NCBI RefSeq assembly: GCF_018811945.1
Contig: NZ_JACRVU010000001.1
Span: 195,476 to 259,475, forward strand
DNA from: Gluconobacter sp. P1C6_b
GTDB taxonomy: Bacteria; Pseudomonadota; Alphaproteobacteria; Acetobacterales; Acetobacteraceae
Direction: 5' to 3'
DNA: 64,000 nucleotides
Below, one piece after another: positions 1-8,861 of this stretch. Positions within the stretch are counted from its first letter, which is position 1, and every line of letters begins with the position of its first letter. Made by a program: the position numbers and the translations under genes. The notes beneath the pieces are model-generated. The model worked only from the letters and a program-made list of their open reading frames with translations, was not told the origin of the DNA and made no database searches.

Positions 1-1
1 A

Positions 2-2095
2 TATGCGCTCCGGACCACCTGCACGTCCCTGCTCGCCCTCGGCATCGCCCTGTGGATGGAACTCGGCAGCCCCCAATGGGCCGCGCTGACCGTCTGGATG
101 GTCGCACAGGGCACGCGCGGACGCAGCCTTGCGAAGGCCAAATGGCACCTGTTCGGCATGGTCGTCGGCGTCATCAGCGGCATTACGCTGGTCGCGGCCT
201 TCCCGCAGGCACCGCTGATGTTCATCCTTCTGCTGGCGGTCGGGATCGGCACGTTCTGCATGATCGGCACGTTCATGCCCGGTCCGGCATCGATGACGAA
301 CTACCGCATCCACGGCATGCGCGCCTCGGGCTTCACCTACGCCATCGTCTCGCTCGACGGCATCGCGGACCCGCACCACATCTTCGCCATCTCGATGTCG
401 CGTGCCACCTACATCCTGCTCGGCATCGTGCTCGAAGCCTCGATTTCGGGCCTGTTCCAGTTAGGCCTGACCAAACGCACCCGCCACCAGCTCGCCAGCA
501 CGTTCGAAGACACGCTTAAGCCGGCCCTGACCGCCATTGCAGGCATTCTGGTCGGCAAGGAAGGGGCCATGCAGAACGTGCAGGCCATCTTCACCCAGAT
601 CACGACGCTCGGCGATCAGGTGGAGTTCGCGGAAGTCGAGCTCGGCCGCCACGACCATGCCGGAGATCACGCCCGCGCGGCCCTGGCCGACATCGCGGTG
701 CTCCTCGCCCGCGCACTCGATCTTGCGACCCTCATGCGCCTGCCGCTCAGTCAGGACGACATGTTCCACAGTGAGGCCGAGGCCATCCGCGACATGTTCC
801 TGAAGCTGCCCGCCCGGCTGGAAGGAACGGAGAGCATGGCCTCCATCCTGGCCGACCTGCGAACCCTGCGCCGTCAGTGCCGCCAGAAGGTCGTCTCGGA
901 TTTCAACACCGCGCAGCCGGACGATGCGACCCGCGAGGCCGTCCTGCGCCACGGCATGCTCCAGCAGGCCCTCGTCGAGCTGATTGATTCCCTGCGCATG
1001 GCCCTGACCCAGTTCGAGGCCAGCCGCCATCCTGAGGCCCACGACCATTTCCATTCACCGATCCGCTCCTACCGCGACTGGCAGCAGGCCATCACCAACA
1101 GCCTGCGCTCCTCCGTCACGGTTTTCGGCGCGGGCCTGATCTGGATCTGCACGGCCTGGCCGAGCGGACTGACCTTCATCATGTTCGTCTGCATCGTGTG
1201 CAGCCTGTTCTCCACGCTGGAGCGGCCGGCGCTGGCCACACAGGCCTTCCTGCGCGGTGCGTGCTGTGCGGTCGTCGCGGCGGGCATCCTCAACCTGGCC
1301 CTGATGGGCAAATCGACGACGTTCGAGATGCTCGGCATGTGGTCCGGTCTGGCGATGATGATCGGCGGTCTGGCCTTCGCCTACCCGCCCCTGACCCTTC
1401 CGGCTGTGTCCTACAACCTGTTCCTGCCCATCCTCATCGGGCCGTCCAATCAGGCGAAGACGGACGAGATCGTCTATTTCAACACGGCCCTGCCCCTGGT
1501 TCTGGGCCTGCTCTACGCCTCATGGATGTACCGGGTCTTCCTGCCCTACGATCCCGCCCACCAGCGCTGGACCATGCGCGAGCACATCCTGCGGGACCTG
1601 CACCGCATCGCCGATGGCCGGGCCCAGGAAACGGTGGACAGCGTGGTGTCGCGCAACGTGGACCGCTTCGTCCGGCTCATGACCAATTCGGGCTCGACGC
1701 CGTCACCCGTCATCCAGGCCTATCTGACGGGAATCCTGTCAGGCATGCGCGTCATGCTCAACCTGCTACGGCTTCAGGCCATCCGGCGTGACATGCAACT
1801 GAGCCCCGACGCCAGACAGGCCCTGGCACTGGTCATGGGACGCATGAGCCATTTCAGTGGCCGCTATCACGGACATTACGGCCGCACCCTGCGGGCGACG
1901 AAGCTTGCGATTCTCCGTCTGCGGACCTGCGAGCGCAATGAAGACCGCCCGCGTGAGCGCTTCGTCCTGATCGCAGCCCTGACCAGTCTGGACGTCATCG
2001 CCACGGAACTGGACACGAACCGCATCTTCTTCGATGCCCGAAGCCCGTATTTAGACCCCTCGCTCACGCCCGCGGAGCTGGAATCCACCGGTTGA
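2..2095 (+). CDS. FUSC-family aromatic acid/xenobiotic exporter (5' end cut by window)
   Basis: The reading frame is open from base 2, well before the first ATG at 56, so this is a C-terminal part of a longer gene. About 697 residues are visible. Hydrophobic helices cluster in two blocks: one near the start (ALGIALWMELG, then GMVVGVISGITLVAAF and LLAVGIGTFCMIGTF) and one in the middle (SLRSSVTVFGAGLIWICTAW onward, four to five helices). A long soluble stretch separates them. This duplicated membrane/soluble architecture is that of fusaric-acid-resistance/AaeB proteins, which export aromatic acids together with an HlyD-type adaptor. Substrate cannot be told. No adaptor is visible downstream; it may lie upstream. 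Confidence 0.85.
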   Translation, partial: YALRTTCTSLLALGIALWMELGSPQWAALTVWMVAQGTRGRSLAKAKWHLFGMVVGVISGITLVAAFPQAPLMFILLLAVGIGTFCMIGTFMPGPASMTNYRIHGMRASGFTYAIVSLDGIADPHHIFAISMSRATYILLGIVLEASISGLFQLGLTKRTRHQLASTFEDTLKPALTAIAGILVGKEGAMQNVQAIFTQITTLGDQVEFAEVELGRHDHAGDHARAALADIAVLLARALDLATLMRLPLSQDDMFHSEAEAIRDMFLKLPARLEGTESMASILADLRTLRRQCRQKVVSDFNTAQPDDATREAVLRHGMLQQALVELIDSLRMALTQFEASRHPEAHDHFHSPIRSYRDWQQAITNSLRSSVTVFGAGLIWICTAWPSGLTFIMFVCIVCSLFSTLERPALATQAFLRGACCAVVAAGILNLALMGKSTTFEMLGMWSGLAMMIGGLAFAYPPLTLPAVSYNLFLPILIGPSNQAKTDEIVYFNTALPLVLGLLYASWMYRVFLPYDPAHQRWTMREHILRDLHRIADGRAQETVDSVVSRNVDRFVRLMTNSGSTPSPVIQAYLTGILSGMRVMLNLLRLQAIRRDMQLSPDARQALALVMGRMSHFSGRYHGHYGRTLRATKLAILRLRTCERNEDRPRERFVLIAALTSLDVIATELDTNRIFFDARSPYLDPSLTPAELESTG

Positions 2096-2202
2096 GTCCG
2101 CGGATTTTCCCCGGCTGACACAAACCTCACGAACTGATCACGAAGAAATGTTCTGCAACACACTTCCCTTTTCCGGGAAACCGGAGAATTGTTCGATTTC
2201 AG

Positions 2203-2218
2203 CCGCGGGTGACCGCGG
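2203..2218. repeat. short perfect inverted repeat upstream of the exported protein
   Basis: CCGCGG, a four-base GTGA loop, then CCGCGG again, about 46 bases before the start codon at 2265. It could be an mRNA hairpin or operator. Nothing else recognisable was seen in the 2096-2264 interval. Confidence 0.3.
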
Positions 2219-2264
2219 ACGACAGGTTTAAGACCTACTGGGTTTCAGAACTAAGGATACCGTG

Positions 2265-2666
2265 ATGTTTCGTCGTATCGTGCCCGTCCTCGGCCTCGCC
2301 CTCGGGCTGGGTCTGGCTTCCCAGGCTGCCATGGCACAGGAACAGTCCCCCCCGCCCCCGCCGGCCGTTCAGGGTACGCCTGGCAAGGACTTCACGGGCG
2401 TCTCGCCCACCAACCTGGCCGGCATCATGAACTACTGCGTCGAGCAGCAGTATGTCTCCTACGATGAAGGCAACCCGGTCCTGTACGGACTGAGCGAGAA
2501 GTACAAGGCCACTGAACAGACGGTCGGCAACTTCGACTATGCGCTCGGCACGGCCGGCTATTTCGACAGCAACGGCAAGCGCTACTACCTCGTGGCCTAC
2601 ACGAACGAAGACGATCGCCGCGCCGCCTGTCACGCCGCCGTCAAGGCCGCACAGCCGATGCTCTGA
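2265..2666 (+). CDS. small exported protein of unknown function
   Basis: ATG at 2265 is preceded by AAGGAT at 2254-2259; the GTG three bases upstream is in frame but worse placed. The 133-residue product begins with a clear signal peptide (MFRRIVPVLGLALGLGLASQAAMAQ) and a Pro-rich linker (PPPPPA). The mature part has two cysteines (NYCVEQQ near 62 and AACHAAV near 124) that could form a disulfide. I do not recognise a named domain. It is predicted periplasmic. It stands alone: the upstream FUSC gene ends 169 bases earlier and a strong terminator follows. Confidence 0.75.
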   Translation: MFRRIVPVLGLALGLGLASQAAMAQEQSPPPPPAVQGTPGKDFTGVSPTNLAGIMNYCVEQQYVSYDEGNPVLYGLSEKYKATEQTVGNFDYALGTAGYFDSNGKRYYLVAYTNEDDRRAACHAAVKAAQPML

Positions 2667-2695
2667 AGCCCATTCCGCAAGGAACGGATCTTCAG

Positions 2696-2732
2696 AAGCT
2701 CCCCCTGCCATACGGCACGGGGAGCTTTTTTT
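2696..2732 (+). terminator. intrinsic terminator
   Basis: AAGCTCCCC pairs with GGGGAGCTT around a 14-base loop and is followed by a run of seven T, 30 bases after the exported-protein stop. This is a classical rho-independent terminator. Confidence 0.9.
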
Positions 2733-2841
2733 ATGTCTGCTTCCCGCCACTGGGCATGACTTCTCCCCATTCCACTCTGGGCAGAGGCTTCGGGCACCGG
2801 TAGTATCGCCGCCTCTCCAAACAGTTCAGGACATGGACATC

Positions 2842-3363
2842 ATGGACGTTTCCAAGATCTCGCCCGGCAAGGACCTGCCCAACGACATCAATGTCGTCAT
2901 CGAAATCCCGCAGGGTTCGCAGGTGAAGTACGAAGTGGACAAGGACAGCGGCGCGCTCGTCGTGGACCGTTTCCTCTTCACGCCGATGGCCTATCCGGCA
3001 GCTTACGGCTTCATTCCGGGCACGCTGGCCGCCGACGGCGATCCGGCAGACGCCCTTGTCCTGACGCCGGCTGCCGTTGTTCCGGGCTCCGTGATCCGCG
3101 CCCGTCCGATCGGCATGCTGAAGATGGAAGACGAGAGCGGACAGGACGAGAAGATCATCTGCGTCCCGCACGACAAGGTGCATCCGCAGTTCACCAATGT
3201 GCATTCCGTGGATGACCTGCCGGAAATCACGAAGAAGGCGATCACGCATTTCTTCGAGCGCTACAAGGATCTGGAGCCCAACAAGTGGGTCAAGGTCACG
3301 GGCTGGGCTGACAAGACCGAAGCCGGCAAAGTCATCATGGAAGCGCTCGCCGCCGCCAAGTAA
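2842..3363 (+). CDS. ppa: inorganic pyrophosphatase
   Basis: Family I soluble pyrophosphatase; hydrolyses PPi to two phosphates in the cytoplasm and so drives biosynthetic reactions. It contains the signature DGDPADALVL (the E. coli equivalent is DGDPVDVLV) and the motifs VVIEIPQGSQVKYEVDK and YGFIPGT. The start at 2842 gives MDVSKISPGKDLP, which lines up with E. coli Ppa from residue 1. An in-frame ATG at 2833 exists but AGGA at 2828-2831 is then too close. Length 173 residues against about 176 in E. coli. Single-gene unit with terminators on both sides. Confidence 0.96.
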   Translation: MDVSKISPGKDLPNDINVVIEIPQGSQVKYEVDKDSGALVVDRFLFTPMAYPAAYGFIPGTLAADGDPADALVLTPAAVVPGSVIRARPIGMLKMEDESGQDEKIICVPHDKVHPQFTNVHSVDDLPEITKKAITHFFERYKDLEPNKWVKVTGWADKTEAGKVIMEALAAAK

Positions 3364-3424
3364 GGCAAATCAGGCTCAGGCCGGGCGCATCCGCCCCACT
3401 CACGGCGCTGTCTGATGCTTTTGC

Positions 3425-3460
3425 AAAAAACCCTGTCTCCCTTGGGAAACAGGGTTTTTT
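3425..3460 (+). terminator. intrinsic terminator after ppa
   Basis: AAAAAACCCTGT and ACAGGGTTTTTT form a 12-bp perfect stem around a 12-base loop. The A and T flanks make it potentially bidirectional. Confidence 0.92.
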
Positions 3461-3470
3461 CTTGCCCAAC

Positions 3471-3488
3471 ATCACATGAATTTGTGAT
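3471..3488. promoter_or_regulatory. palindromic candidate operator upstream of the porin gene
   Basis: ATCACA, six bases, TGTGAT: perfect 6-bp arms in an AT-rich island (about 3470-3530) unlike the GC-rich surroundings. The right arm overlaps a possible -35 (TTGTGA, 3482-3487) with a weak -10 (TAACAT, 3504-3509). The arm order is the reverse of the CRP consensus (TGTGA-N6-TCACA), so the binding protein is unknown. Confidence 0.4.
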
Positions 3489-3581
3489 TATCTATGATAC
3501 AGGTAACATTATTTTATGATCTTTAGCGGTCAATGCGTGTTATCCCGCCGTTGCTAACCTGCTTTCCAAGGAATCAGCGGC

Positions 3582-5186
3582 TTGTCTCGAGTTCATCTTC
3601 ACGCAGCTTTCTGCCTGGCCACATTTCTTCCGTCCTGCGCAATCGCCCAGAGCCTTGGAGCCACAAGCACCACAGCTCAGGATGGCACCGCACGGACATC
3701 TCCCATCTCCAGCACGGGATCCGCTTCCAGCTCAACGCCATCAACCGTCCAGAGCTACACTCCCAACGCAAAAGTGACCCAGATCCAGGTCACTGCGCCC
3801 CTGCAGCCCGATACGCCGGTCGTCTGGCCGTCCGAAAACTCCGAACTCCCCAGCGAGCGCGTCAACACGCCGCTGAACCAGGTCTATTTCGGCCATGAAT
3901 GGGTCCCGCCCCTGCCGCATCCCGAAGCCATTCTCGTCGATCCGTTCGGCTGGAATACCTGGCTGCGGGACCGGGGCGTGGCCATCATGATGGATACGAC
4001 CAACGAGTTTTCGGGTGCCATCACCAGCCCGACCAAGGGCTATGGCCTGCGTCAGGGCAGCAGCAATGCCGGCCAGTACAGCCTTGAAAACGACATCGAC
4101 TGGGAAAAGCTCGCCAATGTGCGCGGCTTCTCGACCCATGCGCTTGTCGTGGGCCGGTACGGCATTCCCGGCAGCCGCATGTTCGGTGACAACCTCAACC
4201 CGAGCTCCGAAATTTACGGCGCCGGCGGCAACGTGGTCGTCCATCTCGTCTACGTCTATGCGGAAGAGACGATCGCCAAGGGCCGTGTGGACCTTGCGGG
4301 CGGCCGTATTCCGCTGCTGAACGATTTCTCGGCCAGCCCGCTGTACTGCACCTTCCAGAACAACGCGTTCTGCGGAAACCCCAAAGCGTCTTCCGACAAC
4401 ATCACCCATTCGTCCTATCCCGATGCAAGCTGGGCCTTCCGCGTGCGGACGCGTCCCACCACCAGCACCTACATCCAGACAGGCGTCTATTTCTCCCAGG
4501 CCGGCATTTACGCCAACACGCAGTATCGTACGGGCTTCAAGTTCAACGGTGCGGATATCCACGGCGAGGCCATCCCGGTCGAAGCCGGCTGGGAGCCGCT
4601 GTTCGGCAAGGACAAGCTGCCCGGCCATTACAAGGTCGGCTATGCGATCGACAATGCACCGCACAAGGACAACTATTACGATGTGAACGGGCAACCGTAT
4701 GTCCTGACCGGGAATTCGGCCCGCACCCTGAACTATTCATGGTCGGCCTGGGCACTCGCGGACCAGATGATCCTGCGCCATCACGTCAAGGGCAATGCTG
4801 ATGCGGGTCTGATTCTGCTGGGCGGCATGTACGCCAACAGCCCCCGCACGCAGCTCAGGGCGCAGCAGTATTCCGCCGGCCTGATCGACAGCGGATTCTG
4901 GGCAGCCCGCCCGCTGGATACGATCGGCATCAACTTCTCCTATGTGCGCGTCTCCAAATACGCGACAGCAACGGAGCGTCTGCAGGCCATGTACGGACTG
5001 CCCCTCATGTCCAGTTCCCTGACGCCGCAGACATTTGGCGAAGTGCTCGAAGCGACCTACCGCATCCATGTCATGCGCGGGATCACTTTCGCGCCCGACT
5101 TCCAGTACTACTTCCGCCCGGGCGCCCAGAAGGCGCTCAAGGACGCCGCGATGCTCGGCTTCAAGAGCCACATCCAGTTCTTCTGA
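3582..5186 (+). CDS. OprB-family carbohydrate-selective outer-membrane porin
   Basis: 534 residues from a TTG start at 3582, preceded by AAGGA at 3568-3572 with good spacing. It opens with a signal peptide ending near CAIAQS, then a Ser/Thr/Pro-rich segment of about 70 residues before the porin domain. The domain has the many aromatic, glycine-rich alternating strands and the C-terminal Phe (HIQFF) typical of outer-membrane beta-barrels. OprB porins pass sugars and polyols into the periplasm, where acetic acid bacteria oxidise them. The gene is separately transcribed behind an AT-rich promoter island. The sugar preference cannot be read from sequence. Confidence 0.88.
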   Translation: MSRVHLHAAFCLATFLPSCAIAQSLGATSTTAQDGTARTSPISSTGSASSSTPSTVQSYTPNAKVTQIQVTAPLQPDTPVVWPSENSELPSERVNTPLNQVYFGHEWVPPLPHPEAILVDPFGWNTWLRDRGVAIMMDTTNEFSGAITSPTKGYGLRQGSSNAGQYSLENDIDWEKLANVRGFSTHALVVGRYGIPGSRMFGDNLNPSSEIYGAGGNVVVHLVYVYAEETIAKGRVDLAGGRIPLLNDFSASPLYCTFQNNAFCGNPKASSDNITHSSYPDASWAFRVRTRPTTSTYIQTGVYFSQAGIYANTQYRTGFKFNGADIHGEAIPVEAGWEPLFGKDKLPGHYKVGYAIDNAPHKDNYYDVNGQPYVLTGNSARTLNYSWSAWALADQMILRHHVKGNADAGLILLGGMYANSPRTQLRAQQYSAGLIDSGFWAARPLDTIGINFSYVRVSKYATATERLQAMYGLPLMSSSLTPQTFGEVLEATYRIHVMRGITFAPDFQYYFRPGAQKALKDAAMLGFKSHIQFF

Positions 5187-5190
5187 GCCC

Positions 5191-6567
5191 CTATCCGGGA
5201 AGCACCGTCTCGCACGATGCTTCCCGGACATTCCGGCCACACCGTTCTTTCATCAGGGTGGCCAGATCCGCTGCCTGCCTGCGGATTTCCGGAATGGCCG
5301 TCGTCTCGAACAATGTTCCCCAACGCATCGGCCCCACCGCGAACAGATCTCCGGAACACCGTCCGGCCGCATCAGTCAGCGCGCCATCCTCGCGGCAGTG
5401 CAATCCGCCCAGAGCAGTCTCCCGCACCATTCCGTCCGCCAGAAGCCTATGGGGGAGAGTGTCCACCATCTGTCGGTAAGCCCGGCTTGGCCCCGTACAG
5501 TTCACGACATGATCGGCGGACAGCGTGAACGGGCCTGTCTTGTCACGTGCCCGGACCAGAACTCGCCCGACCTCAAAACCCAGATGGGTTACCTGCCCGC
5601 ACCGACAGCGCAGCATGCCGTTTTCCAGTTCCGCAACCATGAAATCCGCCACCTCCGGCGCGATACGATGCCGCACGATGTCCCAGCGTCGCTGAAGATG
5701 GCGCCGGAAGCGCCTTTTTTCCGCCAGATCCAGAGCCTGCCACAGCGGATTGATCCGCGGACGCAGCGCATCGACCGCACTGCGCCAGCCGATCCCTTCG
5801 GCCAGCCGGTCCCGGAACGCCCGGAAATACGCCCGCGCCGTCGCAGGTGTTCCCGGAGGAATGATGTCCGTTTTTGCGGGAGTGGAGGGCGCATGACGCT
5901 CGGGACACCAGCCGTGACGGGACAGGGCCACAACCCGCCCCCGATGGCCGTTTTCGCGCAGGCGCATCAGCACGTCGAGGAAGGTTAGTCCCGTTCCGAT
6001 CAGGACAACCGCCGCATCGGGCGCGACCTGGTCATAGAAGCCGTTATCCCAGCCCGAGGGATGATACTGCCCGCTCAGGGCCAGATCCGGGTCTACCCGG
6101 GTGACAGGCGCGGGGCCGAAATTGCCGGTTGCGAGCACAACCTGATCTGCCTGAAGCTTCTCTCCATTCCCGAGTGCCAGTTCCAGCCGCCCCGCAACAC
6201 GCTGGCACGACAGAACGCTGGTCTGCCGCCATTCAGGACGCGCCTCCGCCCAGAGACTGGACAGATACTGCCCGAATACGGCCCTCGGCATAAACTGGTC
6301 GGGCGTGACGTCCGGATCGTGATGGACGCGGAGCCAGCGCAGGAAATGCTCCGGATCATCGGGATCAGCACTCATGCCGCCCGCTGAAACATTGAGGAAA
6401 TGGCAGGGAGACAGCGTGGAATAGGCCAGCCCGACCGCAGGGCGTTCCGCAGGATCAATCACAATGATCCGCGCCGGAAGATGCAGCCGGCGCAGGTTCC
6501 AGGCCAGCAGCGTTCCGCTGGCCCCGCCCCCGATAATGGCAATGAGAGGCCGGTCTGAAGGGGACAT
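5191..6567 (-). CDS. YdhS-like FAD/NAD(P)-binding oxidoreductase
   Basis: The N-terminal Rossmann motif IAIIGGGASGTLLAWNL lies within the first 30 residues. Further features are a COG4529-type layout (HFLNVSAGGMSADPDDPEHFLRWL), a second dinucleotide-binding segment (AAVVLIGTGLTFLDVLMRL) and a C-terminal NCTGPSRAY motif. The start at 6567 (MSPSDRP) is chosen because GGAG lies upstream; an in-frame ATG at 6609 adds 14 residues. YdhS-like proteins are flavin enzymes of unproven substrate. It stands alone, convergent with the porin gene, and its last codons sit inside the shared hairpin. Confidence 0.8.
   Translation of the reverse strand: MSPSDRPLIAIIGGGASGTLLAWNLRRLHLPARIIVIDPAERPAVGLAYSTLSPCHFLNVSAGGMSADPDDPEHFLRWLRVHHDPDVTPDQFMPRAVFGQYLSSLWAEARPEWRQTSVLSCQRVAGRLELALGNGEKLQADQVVLATGNFGPAPVTRVDPDLALSGQYHPSGWDNGFYDQVAPDAAVVLIGTGLTFLDVLMRLRENGHRGRVVALSRHGWCPERHAPSTPAKTDIIPPGTPATARAYFRAFRDRLAEGIGWRSAVDALRPRINPLWQALDLAEKRRFRRHLQRRWDIVRHRIAPEVADFMVAELENGMLRCRCGQVTHLGFEVGRVLVRARDKTGPFTLSADHVVNCTGPSRAYRQMVDTLPHRLLADGMVRETALGGLHCREDGALTDAAGRCSGDLFAVGPMRWGTLFETTAIPEIRRQAADLATLMKERCGRNVREASCETVLPG
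5196..5228. terminator. bidirectional terminator-like hairpin shared by convergent genes
   Basis: CCGGGAAGCA and TGCTTCCCGG form a 10-bp stem around the middle of the element. It lies just past the porin stop and inside the last codons of the minus-strand flavoprotein gene. No long T-run follows. Confidence 0.6.
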
Positions 6568-6745
6568 GCTGCCGTTTTTCTCCACAGGATCGTCTGCGAA
6601 ACGAAGCATGGCTGAAACAACAGAAACTGAGCGGGACGTTTCGTAACAGACGTTCTCGAAACCCCGTGCAAGCCGCGAAAGAACAGCAGAAACCGTTCCC
6701 GCAAACCGGAGCGGATTAATAATTTTCAGTCTGTTGGAATTCTTC

Positions 6746-6820
6746 TGGAGCGGGCGATGGGATTCGAACCCACGACCCCAACCTTGGCAAGGTTGTGCTC
6801 TACCCCTGAGCTACGCCCGC
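6746..6820 (-). tRNA. tRNA-Gly (anticodon GCC), copy 1
   Basis: Read on the minus strand: the acceptor GCGGGCG pairs with CGCCCGC, discriminator T is followed by an encoded CCA, the anticodon loop is CTTGCCAAG giving GCC, and the T-loop GGTTCGAATCC is present. 75 bases. The gene body is identical to copy 2, which starts 221 bases away. Confidence 0.97.
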
Positions 6821-6832
6821 ACTCCGTGGGGG

Positions 6833-6861
6833 CTTATGACCGAATCCCGAATATCATGCAA
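6833..6861 (-). promoter_or_regulatory. promoter of tRNA-Gly copy 1
   Basis: On the minus strand: -35 TTGCAT, a 17-base spacer and -10 CATAAG, ending 12 bases before the tRNA. The -10 region and adjacent bases are the same in copy 2, while the -35 neighbourhood has diverged. Confidence 0.7.
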
Positions 6862-6936
6862 GAGGCAACATGCGCCTTCCATCAACAGGGTTCAGACACG
6901 CAGATGGAGGGATATCAGGATGGGAAATCTGAAACG

Positions 6937-6963
6937 AAAAAAGGCACCCGAAGGTGCCTTTTT
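6937..6963 (-). terminator. intrinsic terminator of tRNA-Gly copy 2
   Basis: GGCACC, loop CGAA, GGTGCC, followed on the minus strand by six T. It lies 3 bases past the tRNA 3' end and separates the two copies into independent transcripts. Confidence 0.88.
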
Positions 6964-6966
6964 CGA

Positions 6967-7041
6967 TGGAGCGGGCGATGGGATTCGAACCCACGACCCC
7001 AACCTTGGCAAGGTTGTGCTCTACCCCTGAGCTACGCCCGC
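6967..7041 (-). tRNA. tRNA-Gly (anticodon GCC), copy 2
   Basis: Same 75-base sequence as copy 1, with encoded CCA and anticodon GCC. It has its own promoter and terminator. Two adjacent copies point to a tandem duplication that raises the dose of the main glycine tRNA. Confidence 0.97.
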
Positions 7042-7055
7042 ACTCCGTGGTGGGG

Positions 7056-7084
7056 CTTATGACCGAATCAGCGCCACCGCGCAA
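7056..7084 (-). promoter_or_regulatory. promoter of tRNA-Gly copy 2
   Basis: On the minus strand: -35 TTGCGC, 17-base spacer, -10 CATAAG. It is parallel to the copy 1 promoter. Confidence 0.65.
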
Positions 7085-7226
7085 GAGGGATTTTTCGATT
7101 CAGGAGCAATATCCTCTTTCGGGCACAGCACCCTACGTCACAGCCGTGCACCCGGGACTTGCACACGGGGCACGCACATCCGATCTTTCAGGGAACTTGT
7201 CTTTCCAGCGAACGGTTCCCGCCCCC

Positions 7227-8180
7227 ATGAGCAGCACATTCGACGAACACCTGATTGGTCAGTCTTCCGGCAAGGCCCCGGCAGGCGCAGCCGCCACCAT
7301 CATTGACGCCGATCAGACGACCTTCATGGCGGATGTCGTGGAAGCCAGCCGGGAAATCCCGGTTCTGGTCGATTTCTGGGCCCCTTGGTGCGGTCCGTGC
7401 AAACAGTTCACCCCTGTGCTCGAAAAGGTCGTCCATGCGGCTGGCGGGCGGATCAGACTCGTCAAGGTCGATGTGGAAGCCAACCAGGCCCTCGCCGCAC
7501 AGCTCGGCCAACTGGGTCTGCCGCTCCAGTCCATCCCGCTCGTCGTGGCTTTCTGGAAAGGTCAGGTCCTGGATCTTTTCCAGGGCGCCCAGCCGGAAAG
7601 CGAAGTCCGCCGCTTCGTGGAGTCCCTTCTGAAACTGGCCGGTGACGTCATGCCCGCCACGGAAATCCTGGCAGCAGCCCGTCAGGCCCTGGCTGACGGG
7701 CACGCGGATCAGGCCGCCGGTCTGTTCTCGCAGCTTCTGGAAGCCGAGCCTGAAAACCCGGAAGCCTGGGGCGGCATGATCCGGGCGCTCATTGCCCTGA
7801 ACGAACCCGAAGCCGCCCAGGACGCTTCCGCTCAGGTGCCTGCAAAGCTGGACAGCCATCCCGAGATCACCGGTGCCCGCGCCGCGCTGGCGCTCCATGC
7901 CGAGGGCGCCAAGGCCGCCTCAGAGCTTGAAACGCTTCGCCAGCAGAGCGCTGCCGCACCGGACGATTTCGACCTGCGCGTCAGACTGGCCGCCGCCCTC
8001 AACGGCGCAGGTGAGCGGGCTGAAGCCGCCAATACCCTGCTGGATATCCTCCGCAAGGACCGCAACTGGAACGAGGGCGCCGCAAAAACCGAGCTTCTGC
8101 GCTTTTTCGAGGCGTGGGGACATACGGATCCTGATACGCTGGCGGCACGACGCAAACTCTCTTCCCTTCTGTTTTCGTGA
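7227..8180 (+). CDS. cnoX: thioredoxin-fold co-chaperone with TPR tail (CnoX/YbbN type)
   Basis: Start taken at 7227 (MSSTFDEHL). Residues about 25-125 form a thioredoxin domain with active site WAPWCGPCKQ, so unlike E. coli YbbN both cysteines are kept. The rest (about 135-300) is helical and Ala-rich with TPR-like repeats, and the C-terminus ARRKLSSLLF matches the CnoX tail. CnoX proteins bind unfolding clients under oxidative stress and hand them to DnaK or GroEL; the CGPC suggests redox activity as well. First gene of a three-gene operon with 4-base spacing to the next. Confidence 0.9.
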   Translation: MSSTFDEHLIGQSSGKAPAGAAATIIDADQTTFMADVVEASREIPVLVDFWAPWCGPCKQFTPVLEKVVHAAGGRIRLVKVDVEANQALAAQLGQLGLPLQSIPLVVAFWKGQVLDLFQGAQPESEVRRFVESLLKLAGDVMPATEILAAARQALADGHADQAAGLFSQLLEAEPENPEAWGGMIRALIALNEPEAAQDASAQVPAKLDSHPEITGARAALALHAEGAKAASELETLRQQSAAAPDDFDLRVRLAAALNGAGERAEAANTLLDILRKDRNWNEGAAKTELLRFFEAWGHTDPDTLAARRKLSSLLFS

Positions 8181-8184
8181 GCCG

Positions 8185-8859
8185 ATGACCGAAACGCCCG
8201 ACCTTCCATCCGCCGAACGTCCCCGCCGCGCGCCTCCCCTGACGGAACTGACGCTGGCGGACATTCCGCCACGCGTCGGCCTGTTCCCGCTTTCGGGTGC
8301 GCTGCTGCTGCCGGGCGGACATCTGCCGCTTCTGGTCTTTGAGCCGCCTTATGTGGCCCTGCTTGAGGATGCGCTGGCCGGGCGGCGGATGATCGGCGTG
8401 ATCCAGCCCCTCATGGACCCGGACACGGACGAGCACCCCCTGCTCTACCGGACCGGAACGCTGGGCCGCATCACGGAATTTACCGAGCATGTCGATGGCA
8501 CGTTTTCCGTGACACTCCTCGGCATTTCCCGTTTTCGCCTGATCCGCGAGACGCCGACGGACCAAGGCTGGCGCGAAGGCATCATAGACGCCACGCCCTT
8601 CGCGGCAGACCTCGTCGAGGAAGATCCACTGCCGATCAACCGCGACTTACTGCTGAACGGCCTGAAAACCTATCTCGAATCCCGCGACCTGCAGGCAAGC
8701 TGGCCGCTGATTGAAGATATGGACGATGAAACGCTGCTGGTTGTCCTGCCGATGCTCGTGCCGTTCACGCCGGTGGAAAAACAGTCTCTTCTGGAAGCCA
8801 TGACGCTGGATGAACGCGCGGGGCTCTTGCTGGATCTGCTTGAGAGGGGCATGGAATAG
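8185..8859 (+). CDS. Lon N-terminal-domain protein (LON substrate-binding domain only)
   Basis: 224 residues resembling only the N-terminal substrate-binding domain of Lon. The typical opening [26 protein letters not shown] is seen at about 30-55, followed by MIGVIQP and GTLGRITEF. There is no AAA or protease domain, so it is not a proteolytic Lon. Stand-alone versions are common in alphaproteobacteria, usually next to a thioredoxin-like gene as here; their function is not established. Starts 4 bases after cnoX. Confidence 0.88.
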   Translation: MTETPDLPSAERPRRAPPLTELTLADIPPRVGLFPLSGALLLPGGHLPLLVFEPPYVALLEDALAGRRMIGVIQPLMDPDTDEHPLLYRTGTLGRITEFTEHVDGTFSVTLLGISRFRLIRETPTDQGWREGIIDATPFAADLVEEDPLPINRDLLLNGLKTYLESRDLQASWPLIEDMDDETLLVVLPMLVPFTPVEKQSLLEAMTLDERAGLLLDLLERGME

Positions 8860-8861
8860 TC

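Noticed and set aside
3471-3488. CRP/FNR-type site before the porin
   Set aside because: The arms are in the opposite order (ATCACA-N6-TGTGAT instead of TGTGA-N6-TCACA), so it is kept only as an unassigned palindrome.
6746-7041. Integration site at the tRNA-Gly genes
   Set aside because: No integrase or direct repeat of a tRNA 3' end beyond the two full tRNAs; adjacent genes are ordinary core genes.
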